DNA of 39,395 nt from Gammaproteobacteria bacterium (GTDB lineage Bacteria; Pseudomonadota; Gammaproteobacteria; UBA6429; Thiohalophilaceae). Under the pieces are notes generated by a model, which saw only the letters and a program-made list of their open reading frames with translations, was not told the origin of the DNA and searched no databases. Position 1 is the stretch's first letter, and the number at the start of each line of letters is the position of its first letter. Location of the stretch: the NCBI GenBank assembly GCA_024275115.1, contig JAJRZT010000007.1, forward strand, positions 1 to 39,395. Direction: 5' to 3'. Positions 27,501-35,097 of the stretch are shown in pieces. A program made the position numbers and the translations under genes.

Positions 27501-28226
27501 AAAACCATTCACTGTTGATGTTGCGGTAGTTTTGAAACCGGAGGTGAGTGTTTTAATGGGTTCATCTATGGTGGCTCCGTACTGACTATTGAATGTTGCC
27601 AATCCAAGGCGAACACTGTCATCTAAACCATCGATAATGGTATTTAACGTTGTTCGTGCAATATTCATGCGGTAATCGGTGCCGGGTTTATAGCGTTGGC
27701 CAGAGTTCCATAGTGTTGTTGTATTACTATAGTTAAAGTACCAGTTAAGATAGTTGCCAGAATAGAGTGCTGTTGCGCTTCCTGCTGCAGAGGTTCCCCC
27801 GTCTGCGTGCAGTGACGCATTATAAGTTTTGGTGCTGTCAAAGCATCTTTGTCCTGCGGATGTGCCAAGGTAATAATGTGTGCTACTTGATAGAGAATAG
27901 GCAATTTTGGGTCGGCTACCAATAATACGAATGTATAAGTTATCTTCACCGGGTTCTCCAACAGCATCGGGTATAGTTGCTGCACCACAATTTGCAATAT
28001 AAGTGGTGGTGGAATCATACTTGTCGGCATCACCTGTTACATCTTCAGGTACGATATGTCGCATCGAACCGGAAGTATCTGTTAATATCATAATGTTTGG
28101 TTTTGCATTCGCGCTAACAAAAAGCGGGCTGGTGACCAAGGTGCCCGGCCCTGCAAATGTTTGCAGACTTAAAAAAGTCAATGCAGTTGTAAAAAGAACT
28201 TTTGTTACAGTATGTGGATGTTTCAT
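24519..28226 (-). CDS. pilY1: PilY1-type pilus tip adhesin
   Basis: The 1235-residue protein starts with a signal peptide (MKHPHTVTKVLFTTALTFLS...FAGP). A von Willebrand A domain begins near residue 44 with the MIDAS motif DTSGSM (D50, S52, S54). The C-terminal half is the PilY1 beta-propeller (WPTIEKPSNKFG, AANDGMLHAL, DTDGDKILDRVYAGDVQGN) with calcium-type loops, including DVNGDGIVDNSD near the end. PilY1 sits at the pilus tip or outer face and sets extension and retraction and surface sensing. An in-frame extension to 28301 overlaps nothing sensible; the ATG at 28226 fits the signal peptide. Confidence 0.93.
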   Translation of the reverse strand: MKHPHTVTKVLFTTALTFLSLQTFAGPGTLVTSPLFVSANAKPNIMILTDTSGSMRHIVPEDVTGDADKYDSTTTYIANCGAATIPDAVGEPGEDNLYIRIIGSRPKIAYSLSSSTHYYLGTSAGQRCFDSTKTYNASLHADGGTSAAGSATALYSGNYLNWYFNYSNTTTLWNSGQRYKPGTDYRMNIARTTLNTIIDGLDDSVRLGLATFNSQYGATIDEPIKTLTSGFKTTATSTVNGFSHSGWTPMAEALHQIGRYFMGDTGNIDPGNLPTGSTSETNGETSGTGSNQLELHPNTPSAAKYNRGTVFPTMANSGNQESPVQYWCQNNFVIFMSDGVSTRDQNIPAVLQDYDDDCSTGCNSDDRKTTGNYIYSTNGSDYLDDVAQAMFEIDLRPDIDDYDGNEIINNVRTYTIAFADQDALNNKLLDDAAAQGGGQYFTSSNASELAADFSAATSSILATTSSASAVTFNTSTLGSDTTIYQAQFSTARWSGEIYSFPIDPTNGDILFNCTLNVTENCWNASTHIDDLAYNSGTSTFVDNREIITFDKNTQKGIAFTTPVDFTAPAADEITTDMINDLCAGPDAPLVGGLPCTSATGSAKTDSQQYVSRMVDYIRGDRTYESISNSPTFRTRQSVLGDIINANPLFIGAPKLRWPTIEKPSNKFGITGNRYSDYQTLKKDRTTVLYAAANDGMLHALRTKAAGGGIRNKAGDELFAYIPSFVYSNQLNEGLHYLAKPSYSHKYYLDLSPTYADIYGRVKNSAQADFKTTSDAWHTILIGGSRGAVNTGIFALDVTDPLTITEANAADKILWEFTNSDDADLGRTYSRPTIALTNAVGADGLNRWAVIFGNGYQDDNGSGTFTAGASCHAVLYVLFLDGGLDGTWTLGTNPSTADYIKIDTQVGSATAGNCNGLSTPALADTDGDKILDRVYAGDVQGNMWAFDLTCSGANCGSTDFNVAYTQGVTPKPLFTATDPSGAIQPITSKPALARNLSISTSATTEPNILVSFGTGQYHASGDNIGTTKINTFYSIWDSGTGQLTDDRTNTTSANLVEQVITSNTTAFGEFRTITSNTIDWSQKYGWYIDLDPQDTGNFDAEERVVVKPFIRFKTLFFNTLIPNAQTCGYGGTGWLMSVDFNTGGAPKNSIFDVNGDGIVDNSDRVNGNIAVGRQVDGIPASSSFISDKQYTQTSRTPNIGTGCTGPDCSNVDVEDVEIGSGLKEGRLSWRELRPDK

Positions 28227-28284
28227 AATAAATATACCTGCTGTATATGAAGACCTGTATATAAAATTTAATGCTTCAATGAAG

Positions 28285-28845
28285 TTAAATTCGCTTACCA
28301 AAGTGGGACTGAATAACGACTACTGCGTTTTCTGTTAAACCGGTTCCGCGTGCAGTAATACGGAAAGTATGGATGCCACCCTGACTGCCACCGGGGTCGT
28401 TACTAATTTCAAGATCTGTGACTTCTGTTTGTGTTGTTTCGCCTATATATTCAATTGTGTACTCAGGCGGGCTTTTAATATTGGTATTTGTGGCTGAGGC
28501 TGCAATTCGTTCATTGGCTGCTGTCTTCCACCAGTTATAATCAATGGCATTGATTGTGGATGGACCATTTCCTAAAGAGTACAGGCCACCATTATTTGTA
28601 AATTGCCCTACCGGGTTGGATATAGTGGTGGTAATAAAGTCTTCTGCTTCATGTATGGCTGTTTCAGCAGACTGAAAGGCGAGGTGCTTATTACGTGTAT
28701 TCCCCGACATTTTTTCTTCCATCGTGGTGGTGCTGACGGAGCTAACACCGATTAAGGTGAGTACAAACAGCATGAGTAAACTCATAACGAGTATTGCACC
28801 TTGCTGTTGTTTTATCTTATTGATTGATTGAATATTCATAGTCAT
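28285..28845 (-). CDS. pilX: Type IV pilus assembly protein PilX
   Basis: The product (186 residues) has an N-terminal pilin-like helix, QQGAILVMSLLMLFVLTLIGV, followed by TTMEEKMSGNTRNKHLAFQSAE, which is the PilX signature. The usual Glu5 is replaced in this family. It is a minor pilin of the priming complex that interacts with PilY1 and PilW. Candidate starts are GTG 28848, ATG 28845 and ATG 28839, none with a strong ribosome site. It is between pilW and pilY1. Confidence 0.9.
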   Translation of the reverse strand: MTMNIQSINKIKQQQGAILVMSLLMLFVLTLIGVSSVSTTTMEEKMSGNTRNKHLAFQSAETAIHEAEDFITTTISNPVGQFTNNGGLYSLGNGPSTINAIDYNWWKTAANERIAASATNTNIKSPPEYTIEYIGETTQTEVTDLEISNDPGGSQGGIHTFRITARGTGLTENAVVVIQSHFGKRI

Positions 28846-28875
28846 CACGTTTTAAGTTGCCTAGCTTCCGTAAGG

Positions 28876-30261
28876 TTAGCGGTTGCGAATTTTAATTGTC
28901 ATATTATAAACTTTACGCATACGACGGTCGGTAGAAGTTGCATTATTTGCAATGGGGTCGATTGTAATCGGGGCAGCCGGGCTAGCCAGGTTATACATCA
29001 GGTTTGCATAATCTGCCGGGGTTCGGTTAATGCCAGGCATAGCCTGCGGGCTGCGAACGAGCAGGCTCAATCTAACACTGACAACACCATCAAAAGTAGT
29101 GTGTGGGCCAGCGCTGGGATCTGTTTCTCCAGCTAGAGCTCCGGGATTATCAACATCAGGAACATTGTGTGCAGAGAAGTATTGATTTGCCGCGCCATCC
29201 CCATCGGTGTCAACACCATATAGAATTTGCATATTTTCAACACCTTCAACAAGAGGCAGGGGGGGGTTGCCATTATTGCGTACATAGAGTGTGGGTTCGG
29301 TTACGCTCCCATCAACAGTATTAATCCCAACAAAGAAAGTTTTGGTTACTATTTTTATAACTTCACCTTCAGGGCCATAAATATCATCATCTTTCCATGT
29401 TGGTGGTGCTTTATTGTCACCACTGTCGGGGCCTGCATTATGCGTTAAGTTAAAACAAGGTAAGGTTTTACCGCAGGCTCCCGGGCCACCACCAACAGGG
29501 GTTATATTCTCGGCTTTAAAAATGCGAGATTTGCTACAATCTGAAATTAACAGGATATCCCCTTCACAGATACCACTGATACCAGCAGTGTTATAAGACG
29601 AGCCGGAATTCTGGATACAAGCATTAGCAACAAAACCACCCGTGGTGTCATCAAGAAAAATTTGAGCAGAGCTATTATCTTGAGCAACATTGACGCCAAG
29701 GGGAGGTGCTGTTCGCAGGATAATAATATCGGAACCGGGGATAGCTCGGGCAGTAACTGCAGCCGGAACAACCGGATTATAGGCAACGCTTAAAAAATTA
29801 CCAATAGCATCCGTTGATTCGGTTGTTAAATTAGGAGCTGTAACCCAGTCGGCAGCGTTGTTACTTTCAACAATCGGATTAGGGATAATTGTGGTTGAGC
29901 CAATATCCGTACCGACAGCCTCAAAGCCGAAGACTGCTGTTTGAAGGTTAAAGGTTACATCTGCAACACCATTTAAACCATTTTTTATAACTGCGGAGCC
30001 ATCATCCCTTAAAGGCTGACCGGATGAACAGCCAAAATAGCCTGCATTGCGAATATCGGTGGTAAGCGCATCTAATGCATAACGCCCATTTTCCTGAATT
30101 CGTGCGAATTCATCATGAATAACATAAGACCTCTTGGTTGATAAGTAGATGTTACTAATGCCGAGTATAATGACCGAGCTAATGGCCATGGCAACCATTA
30201 ACTCAATAAGTGTGACACCGGCTTGTTTAGTGTATTTATTAGTGTGTAATGTTTTTATCAT
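28876..30261 (-). CDS. pilW: Type IV pilus assembly protein PilW
   Basis: The 461-residue protein has a prepilin motif G-VTLIELMVAMAISSVIILG after a 15-residue leader. The family pattern RIQENGRYALDALTTDIRNAGYFGC follows, then a large domain that is longer than in Pseudomonas PilW. A minor pilin of the priming complex. It starts 4 bases after the pilV stop. Confidence 0.92.
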   Translation of the reverse strand: MIKTLHTNKYTKQAGVTLIELMVAMAISSVIILGISNIYLSTKRSYVIHDEFARIQENGRYALDALTTDIRNAGYFGCSSGQPLRDDGSAVIKNGLNGVADVTFNLQTAVFGFEAVGTDIGSTTIIPNPIVESNNAADWVTAPNLTTESTDAIGNFLSVAYNPVVPAAVTARAIPGSDIIILRTAPPLGVNVAQDNSSAQIFLDDTTGGFVANACIQNSGSSYNTAGISGICEGDILLISDCSKSRIFKAENITPVGGGPGACGKTLPCFNLTHNAGPDSGDNKAPPTWKDDDIYGPEGEVIKIVTKTFFVGINTVDGSVTEPTLYVRNNGNPPLPLVEGVENMQILYGVDTDGDGAANQYFSAHNVPDVDNPGALAGETDPSAGPHTTFDGVVSVRLSLLVRSPQAMPGINRTPADYANLMYNLASPAAPITIDPIANNATSTDRRMRKVYNMTIKIRNR

Positions 30262-30265
30262 GGTT

Positions 30266-30796
30266 TTATATATCTACAATCAATGTATAAAATTTATACT
30301 CGCTAGTCGGGTCGTAGCCAGCGGGATTTGCACAGTCTGGATCGGCTGCACCGGCAACTTTTAGTTCATTCCACATAACACATATGCGCAACTGGGTAGC
30401 TAATGGAGTGCGTGCAATTAATGTAACCGAGCCTTTACCTTCAGGTAATAGAACATCATTATTAGTGTTCCATTCAAAGTGGTCAAAAGCGGCAAGTGCA
30501 GCGGGGAGGCAAGCTGCCATGATGCAGTTTGTTGCCAGCGCGGGTGTGCTTGTGTCGAGTGCATCGTAACTTGTGGCATTAACACCAGCGATATTGTTGC
30601 GTATTCGGTCAGACATGTTATAGGCTTGCTGCATAGCAATGGTTCGATTAAAAGCTGTTTGATTATTTGTCATGCCTAACGATTGCAAACCCGCCAGGCC
30701 AAGTAAGCCAACGGAAAAAATGACCATTGCAACCATGACTTCAACGAGTGTGAATCCATATTGTTTGTGAGTTTTTAATTTTATTTTTTTAGTCAT
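30266..30796 (-). CDS. pilV: Type IV pilus modification protein PilV
   Basis: The 176-residue minor pilin has GFTLVEVMVAMVIFSVGLLG after its leader, followed by LAGLQSLGMTNNQTAFNRTIAMQQAYNM, the PilV signature. It is the second gene of the cluster, 15 bases after fimT, and would be processed by PilD. Confidence 0.93.
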   Translation of the reverse strand: MTKKIKLKTHKQYGFTLVEVMVAMVIFSVGLLGLAGLQSLGMTNNQTAFNRTIAMQQAYNMSDRIRNNIAGVNATSYDALDTSTPALATNCIMAACLPAALAAFDHFEWNTNNDVLLPEGKGSVTLIARTPLATQLRICVMWNELKVAGAADPDCANPAGYDPTSEYKFYTLIVDI

Positions 30797-30811
30797 TGTC
30801 TTGTTCCATGT

Positions 30812-31297
30812 TTAGCAGCCATCATACTGGGAAATAAGACTTACACGACCGGTAACTGATACAGTAACCTGTTTATCTCTATCAACGACGCCGGTGTCTG
30901 CATCACATAAATCCGCAGTAAAGCTAGCAATGATGGTGCCATCGGGTCTAAAATTTAATACGCCAATGCCGCCTGTTGATACTAGAGTGAGGCCTGCGAT
31001 TGTAAAGGCGGGTGTTGTACGTAGAGTTTCAGCGGCTGCATTGTCGGTAATATTCCATCCATTACTCCAGGTGGCTCCACCTGTGCTCGTTAAGGTTATT
31101 CTTCTCCCTCGGGTAATAGCCTCTGATTTTGCATAGGTAAGATCCCGTACAAAACGATTGATTTGTTCCGTTTGCCGGTTTGCAGCGGTAAAATCACGCA
31201 TAGCGGGCACAGTAATCGCCAAACCAATACCAATCACTACCATCGCAATCATAAGCTCGATGAGGGTAAACCCGTTGGTCTGTTTTTTTATTCGCAT
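30812..31297 (-). CDS. fimT: GspH/FimT-family minor pseudopilin
   Basis: The 161-residue protein has a prepilin motif GFTLIELMIAMVVIGIGLAI after an 8-residue leader, then the GspH/FimT pattern AANRQTEQINRFVRDLTYAKSEAITRG and a C-terminal GRV...DGC. It is the first gene of the cluster. Whether it should be called FimT or FimU cannot be settled here; only one such gene is present. Confidence 0.9.
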   Translation of the reverse strand: MRIKKQTNGFTLIELMIAMVVIGIGLAITVPAMRDFTAANRQTEQINRFVRDLTYAKSEAITRGRRITLTSTGGATWSNGWNITDNAAAETLRTTPAFTIAGLTLVSTGGIGVLNFRPDGTIIASFTADLCDADTGVVDRDKQVTVSVTGRVSLISQYDGC

Positions 31298-31458
31298 ACC
31301 CTACTTTATAGATGATCTTAGGACTGATTTCATACTCTAAACGACTAATCGGCGTGTTTTCCTGACGAGTGGTTAAACTTTTGTTGGGGATTGTTTAGGC
31401 TGTGAACTGCGTCAAGCTTTGCTATGCTTGTCTTTTTTTCAGGCAACAGGGTTTTTAG

Positions 31459-32556
31459 ATGGATTGCATCATTATTGGTGGCGGTATTATGGGCTTACTC
31501 ACCGCGCGGGAACTTGCGCAGGCGGGGATGAAAGTGTGTGTGCTGGACCAATCCGCCGTGGGGCGAGAATCGTCCTGGGCGGGGGGCGGTATTTTGTCAC
31601 CCCTGTACCCCTGGCGGTATGCCGAGCCGGTGCAACTTCTGGCGAAGTGGGGCCAGCAGCAGTACCCTAATCTGGTTGATGAATTACTGAATGACACCGG
31701 GATTGACCCTGAACGGCAGGTGTCGGGCTTACTGGTACTGGATACGGCCGAGCGGCATGTGGCCGAGGATTGGGCGGCAAATTATCCACTTCAACTGGAA
31801 TTACTGGATAAACCACAAATAAGCGCACTTGCGCCAGCACTTGGCATATTACCCGAACAGGCGCTATGGTTCCCCGAACTGGCACAGGTACGTAACCCCT
31901 GTTTGCTTAAATCACTGAACAAAGACTTACTGCAGCGCGGTGTGGAAATTAGGGAGCAAACACAGGTGCAATCACTCCTTATATATAAGGGCAAAATAAA
32001 AGGGGTGCAAACATCGGCTGGCAACATCGAGGCACAAAAGGTGGTGGCCTGTAGTGGGGCATGGACACAGCAATTATTACCCGATACCGACTTTAAAGTA
32101 GACGTTCAGCCAGTGAAGGGGCAAATGCTTATGTATAAAGCGCCCCCCGAGCTATTATCACAAATTATTTTAAGTGAAGACCGCTATGTTATCCCGCGCA
32201 AAGATGGTCGCATTTTAATTGGCAGTACGCTGGAGCACACCGGTTTTGACAAATCGACCAGCCAGGCAGCGAATAATGATTTGCGCGAAGTGGCCACCCG
32301 CTTTATTCCGGCATTAGCCGATTACCCCGTTGAACGCCATTGGGCTGGGCTGCGACCCGGTACAGCCGATGGTATTCCTTATATATATGCTGATGAAAAA
32401 GTAGACGGGTTGTATGTTAACAGTGGCCACTTCAGAAATGGGGTGGTGCTGGGGCCGGCATCGGCCAGATTGACGGCTGACCTGGTGCTACAACGGGCGC
32501 CAATTATTGATCCGGTTTTGTTTGGGTCGAAAGTCGCTGTAGCGGGTAAAGTGTGA
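31459..32556 (+). CDS. thiO: Glycine oxidase ThiO
   Basis: The 365-residue FAD protein of the D-amino-acid oxidase family has the FAD motif IIIGGGIMGLLTARELAQAG, then SSWAGGGILSPLYPW (ThiO signature), and a C-terminal GLRPGTADGIPYI and NSGHFRNGVVLGP. It oxidises glycine to the imine used to build the thiamine thiazole. It diverges from fimT with a 161-base gap. The same neighbour is found beside the minor-pilin cluster in Pseudomonas. Confidence 0.93.
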   Translation: MDCIIIGGGIMGLLTARELAQAGMKVCVLDQSAVGRESSWAGGGILSPLYPWRYAEPVQLLAKWGQQQYPNLVDELLNDTGIDPERQVSGLLVLDTAERHVAEDWAANYPLQLELLDKPQISALAPALGILPEQALWFPELAQVRNPCLLKSLNKDLLQRGVEIREQTQVQSLLIYKGKIKGVQTSAGNIEAQKVVACSGAWTQQLLPDTDFKVDVQPVKGQMLMYKAPPELLSQIILSEDRYVIPRKDGRILIGSTLEHTGFDKSTSQAANNDLREVATRFIPALADYPVERHWAGLRPGTADGIPYIYADEKVDGLYVNSGHFRNGVVLGPASARLTADLVLQRAPIIDPVLFGSKVAVAGKV

Positions 32557-32575
32557 GTGGCCGATTTTGATTGTA

Positions 32576-32604
32576 GCGGCATGTCATACTGCTGTTAATG
32601 CCGC
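32576..32604. other. Hairpin after thiO
   Basis: GCGGCAT (32576-32582) and ATGCCGC (32598-32604) form a perfect 7-bp stem with a 15-base loop just past the thiO stop. There is no T-run, so it is weak as a terminator. Confidence 0.4.
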
Positions 32605-32617
32605 CAGTTTAAAAGTG

Positions 32618-32672
32618 ACTAACGCCCAAGAAATAATAATTTACAAATAAAGTAATTTTCCCAGGCGTTAGT
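32618..32672. repeat. Inverted repeat between thiO and the cupredoxin gene
   Basis: ACTAACGCC (32618-32626) and GGCGTTAGT (32664-32672) are perfect complements around a 37-base AT-rich core. It lies in the gap between converging genes. Confidence 0.5.
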
Positions 32673-32686
32673 ATTTACATCCTATG

Positions 32687-33724
32687 CTAGGTTACGGTTA
32701 TACGTGTTTGTGCTGTGCCAATCACTTCATCCGTTACCCAGTCCAGGTACTCAATCGTTATCGTATAAACACCGCTGCTGTTTGGTTTAATGATACAGTC
32801 GTAACGCTCGGCGGAAACAGATTGTATTTCAGTGACTGTTTCCGGTTGCGGTAACGCACGGCCGTCTGACATATGTATTTCAACATCCAGACCACCAAAA
32901 TCTATCCGTTGTGCCAGGTATCCCGCATTAATGTAACGTACCAGCAAGGTTTGCTGTTGTGACATGGTAACGGCAACCGCCGGGTTGGTGGCTGCAGACT
33001 GGGCACCATCGACACCGGTAATAATAAAATAATCCGGGTTGAGCGTGTTCAGGCCAACATCTTCACCACAGGTACCGGCATCCCAGTTCAAGTTATGCCA
33101 TGACGAATCAAATTCATCACAGGCCCAGATGGCTTCAACATCATAACTCGGCCCGCCAGCAAAGAGCGTCCCCGCACCTTCGGGTGGGTCGATGATTAAC
33201 GCACCGTACATGCCCATTTCTGCATGCAAAACAGTATTGGTATGGCAGTGATAAAAATAGGTTCCCGCATGTGCGGCTTTCCACTGGTATGTGTAAGTGC
33301 CATCGACATCAAAAGAGTAATGCCCCACACCGTCGTTTTCAGTACTGGGTTCAATACCGTGATGATGAATGGTGTGTAACCACATCATGCCATTAACGGT
33401 TAAGTTGGTGTGCACGATTTGCCCTTCGGTAACGCGAATAGCCGGGGAGGGGAATTGCCCACCCATGCCACCCATCCCACCGCCGCCATCGGTAAAGCCC
33501 CAAACTCGTACACTATTGCCGTCATCCATTTGCATGGAACCGTTCATATAAATGCCACGGTTGAAGGAAACATCGGGGGTGACTCTGCCAATCGTGGCCG
33601 GTGCATCGGGGTAGGTATAGCAGCCACCACCCATGCCTCCGCCACCGCCACCCATACCACCGCCAGAGCTTGTTGTGCTACCACCACGATTTCTCATTTG
33701 TACTAATTCTTTTAATTTAAACAT
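32687..33724 (-). CDS. Cupredoxin-type multicopper oxidase subunit with type 1 site, no signal peptide
   Basis: The 345-residue protein starts at ATG 33724 (AAGGA upstream); an in-frame extension to 33784 is unlikely. A Gly/Met-rich N-terminal segment (about 20-36) and a second one (79-89) precede two cupredoxin domains. Domain 1 has HTIHHHG (H117-H122) and YHCHTNTVLHAEMGM (H159, C160, H161, H167, M170 or M172): a type 1 copper site and two His-x-His pairs. Domain 2 has no His pairs, so it cannot by itself complete a trinuclear site. There is no hydrophobic signal. It is the second gene after the Tat-signal partner, 10 bases away. The substrate is unknown. Confidence 0.78.
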   Translation of the reverse strand: MFKLKELVQMRNRGGSTTSSGGGMGGGGGGMGGGCYTYPDAPATIGRVTPDVSFNRGIYMNGSMQMDDGNSVRVWGFTDGGGGMGGMGGQFPSPAIRVTEGQIVHTNLTVNGMMWLHTIHHHGIEPSTENDGVGHYSFDVDGTYTYQWKAAHAGTYFYHCHTNTVLHAEMGMYGALIIDPPEGAGTLFAGGPSYDVEAIWACDEFDSSWHNLNWDAGTCGEDVGLNTLNPDYFIITGVDGAQSAATNPAVAVTMSQQQTLLVRYINAGYLAQRIDFGGLDVEIHMSDGRALPQPETVTEIQSVSAERYDCIIKPNSSGVYTITIEYLDWVTDEVIGTAQTRITVT

Positions 33725-33734
33725 GTTTATTTCC

Positions 33735-34736
33735 TTATTTGAATTCAATGGTTGTTGCGAGGCCAAATTGGTAGAAACCACCACCGGCTGTTTGTGTCAT
33801 TTCGTCATGGAAATGCATCGGGAAATGCCCGGTATTTACTGGTGGCCAGGCATCCGGTGGTGATTCAAAGGGATAAATAACATCCAGACTGCCTTTGTTG
33901 TTGGGCAGGTTCAGCGTGTCTTTTTTCCAGACTTGTGAACGCGGTGCTCCATTGACCGCTAACCATTCAACATGGTTGGCATGGAAGTGAACAGAGTGTC
34001 GGCACAAGCCCACATTCTGAATGCGTATCAAAGTTCTATCACCCACCGAACCAACCAGTCGTGTATCGGTGGCGTAACCGGAGTCTCGGTCGACGTTGGT
34101 GTATTCCGGGTGCCCAGGTACACGCATGTTGCGACCATTGATAGTGAAATAGCGGGGTGTAAAGGGAGTTGTTGGTGTATCACCAACCCGTATTGCATCA
34201 TGCCAGACGGGGTCAACATCATTGGTTACCCAGAAATACTGTTGAACAAAAGTGGCGCTGCCATCATAAAGCTCATTACTGCTGCCTGATGGCATCACAG
34301 CAAAGCCACCGTGTAAACCGGATAACCGGTTATAAGGTGCATTGAGTTTGTCATAAAATAAATAGGAACCGGCATTGTTAACGGTAAAGCTAAGCGTTTT
34401 ACTCGCTCCGCCTGCAATATTACCGCTGTCCACAACGCCGTCGATAACAAAACTATGTGTTGTGCCCAGTGTATTGACGACAGTAATATTAAGCGTATCG
34501 CCTTGTTGCGCAATAATGGGTTCAGCCGGCACATTCAGTGCGCCTGAACTATTGCTAAAACCACGAAAATAAACATCCTGGCCATCAACCTGAGCAACAA
34601 AACCATCGGTAATGTAATAGGTTTTATTGATTGTAATTGCATGTGCACGTGGTACCCAGGTTAATAACCCCAGGCTGCCCAACATTGAACTTGCTACCCC
34701 CGCTGTACCAAATTTTAAAAATTCTCTTCTTTTCAT
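33735..34736 (-). CDS. Tat-exported cupredoxin-type multicopper oxidase subunit lacking the type 1 Cys
   Basis: The 333-residue protein starts at ATG 34736 with AAGGAT upstream. A twin-arginine signal (KRREFLKFGTAGVASSMLG...RAHA) is at 2-33. The first cupredoxin domain has no His pairs in the usual places. The second has HSVHFH (H247, H250, H252) and MHFHDEM (H308, H310), the third and fourth multicopper-oxidase motifs, but Phe309 takes the place of the type 1 Cys. These complement the motifs of the next gene, which suggests a two-subunit enzyme. Homology to spore-coat-like or nitrite-reductase-like oxidases is general only; substrate unknown. Confidence 0.8.
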   Translation of the reverse strand: MKRREFLKFGTAGVASSMLGSLGLLTWVPRAHAITINKTYYITDGFVAQVDGQDVYFRGFSNSSGALNVPAEPIIAQQGDTLNITVVNTLGTTHSFVIDGVVDSGNIAGGASKTLSFTVNNAGSYLFYDKLNAPYNRLSGLHGGFAVMPSGSSNELYDGSATFVQQYFWVTNDVDPVWHDAIRVGDTPTTPFTPRYFTINGRNMRVPGHPEYTNVDRDSGYATDTRLVGSVGDRTLIRIQNVGLCRHSVHFHANHVEWLAVNGAPRSQVWKKDTLNLPNNKGSLDVIYPFESPPDAWPPVNTGHFPMHFHDEMTQTAGGGFYQFGLATTIEFK

Positions 34737-34815
34737 TATAAAAATATCCTTAAGTTTTTTAATATTTAAATCCTTAATGTAATTGGCAAACATCCAGAAC
34801 CTGGAACCAATGCTG

Positions 34816-34843
34816 TCACTTACTGTAGTAAAACAGTAGGTGA
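34816..34843. promoter_or_regulatory. Dyad element upstream of the copper-protein operon
   Basis: TCACTTACTGT and ACAGTAGGTGA pair over 11 positions (one G-T) around the 6-base AGTAAA. It sits about 80-107 bases upstream of the Tat-protein start, where an operator or an RNA hairpin could act. Confidence 0.45.
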
Positions 34844-34968
34844 ATAAGATTTAATCAGGTAATCTGAGCACTTTCTGTGCTATAGGACACATAGCGTTTA
34901 GATTATAAAATAACCAATTACTGAAATTTATAAAATGGGATAGTAGTCGCTCGGATACAGTGAAGCGG

Positions 34969-35010
34969 AATCCGGGAAGGTTGAGGGCTGCTTCCCGGAT
35001 TGCATTTTAT
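34969..35010 (+). terminator. Orphan terminator-like hairpin
   Basis: A perfect 11-bp GC-rich stem (AATCCGGGAAG and its complement, 34969-34979 and 34991-35001) with an 11-base loop is followed on the plus strand by GCATTTTATT. No plus-strand gene precedes it in this gap, so it may end a small RNA. Confidence 0.5.
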
Positions 35011-35097
35011 TCCATCAGGGTTACTTGCTGACTAATATGGTTGAGGTTGTGAGTTGGAGCTAGACTCAAACCAAGTCATTGCTCTATACTAAAACGC

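Larger units (their letters stand above)
34737..35097. other. Divergent intergenic region (361 bases) with two hairpins
   Basis: It lies between the copper-protein operon (minus) and the Fur-family gene (plus). I see no protein gene. It holds a hairpin at 34816-34843, a terminator-like hairpin at 34969-35001, and a TATACT at 35085-35090 just before the Fur-family start. Confidence 0.7.

Noticed and set aside
33680..33724. Double-glycine leader on the type 1 copper protein (MFKLKELVQMRNRGG)
   Set aside because: The sequence ends in GG like bacteriocin leaders, but the protein is a 345-residue oxidase, no ABC peptidase-transporter is nearby, and the glycine run that follows makes the match weak.
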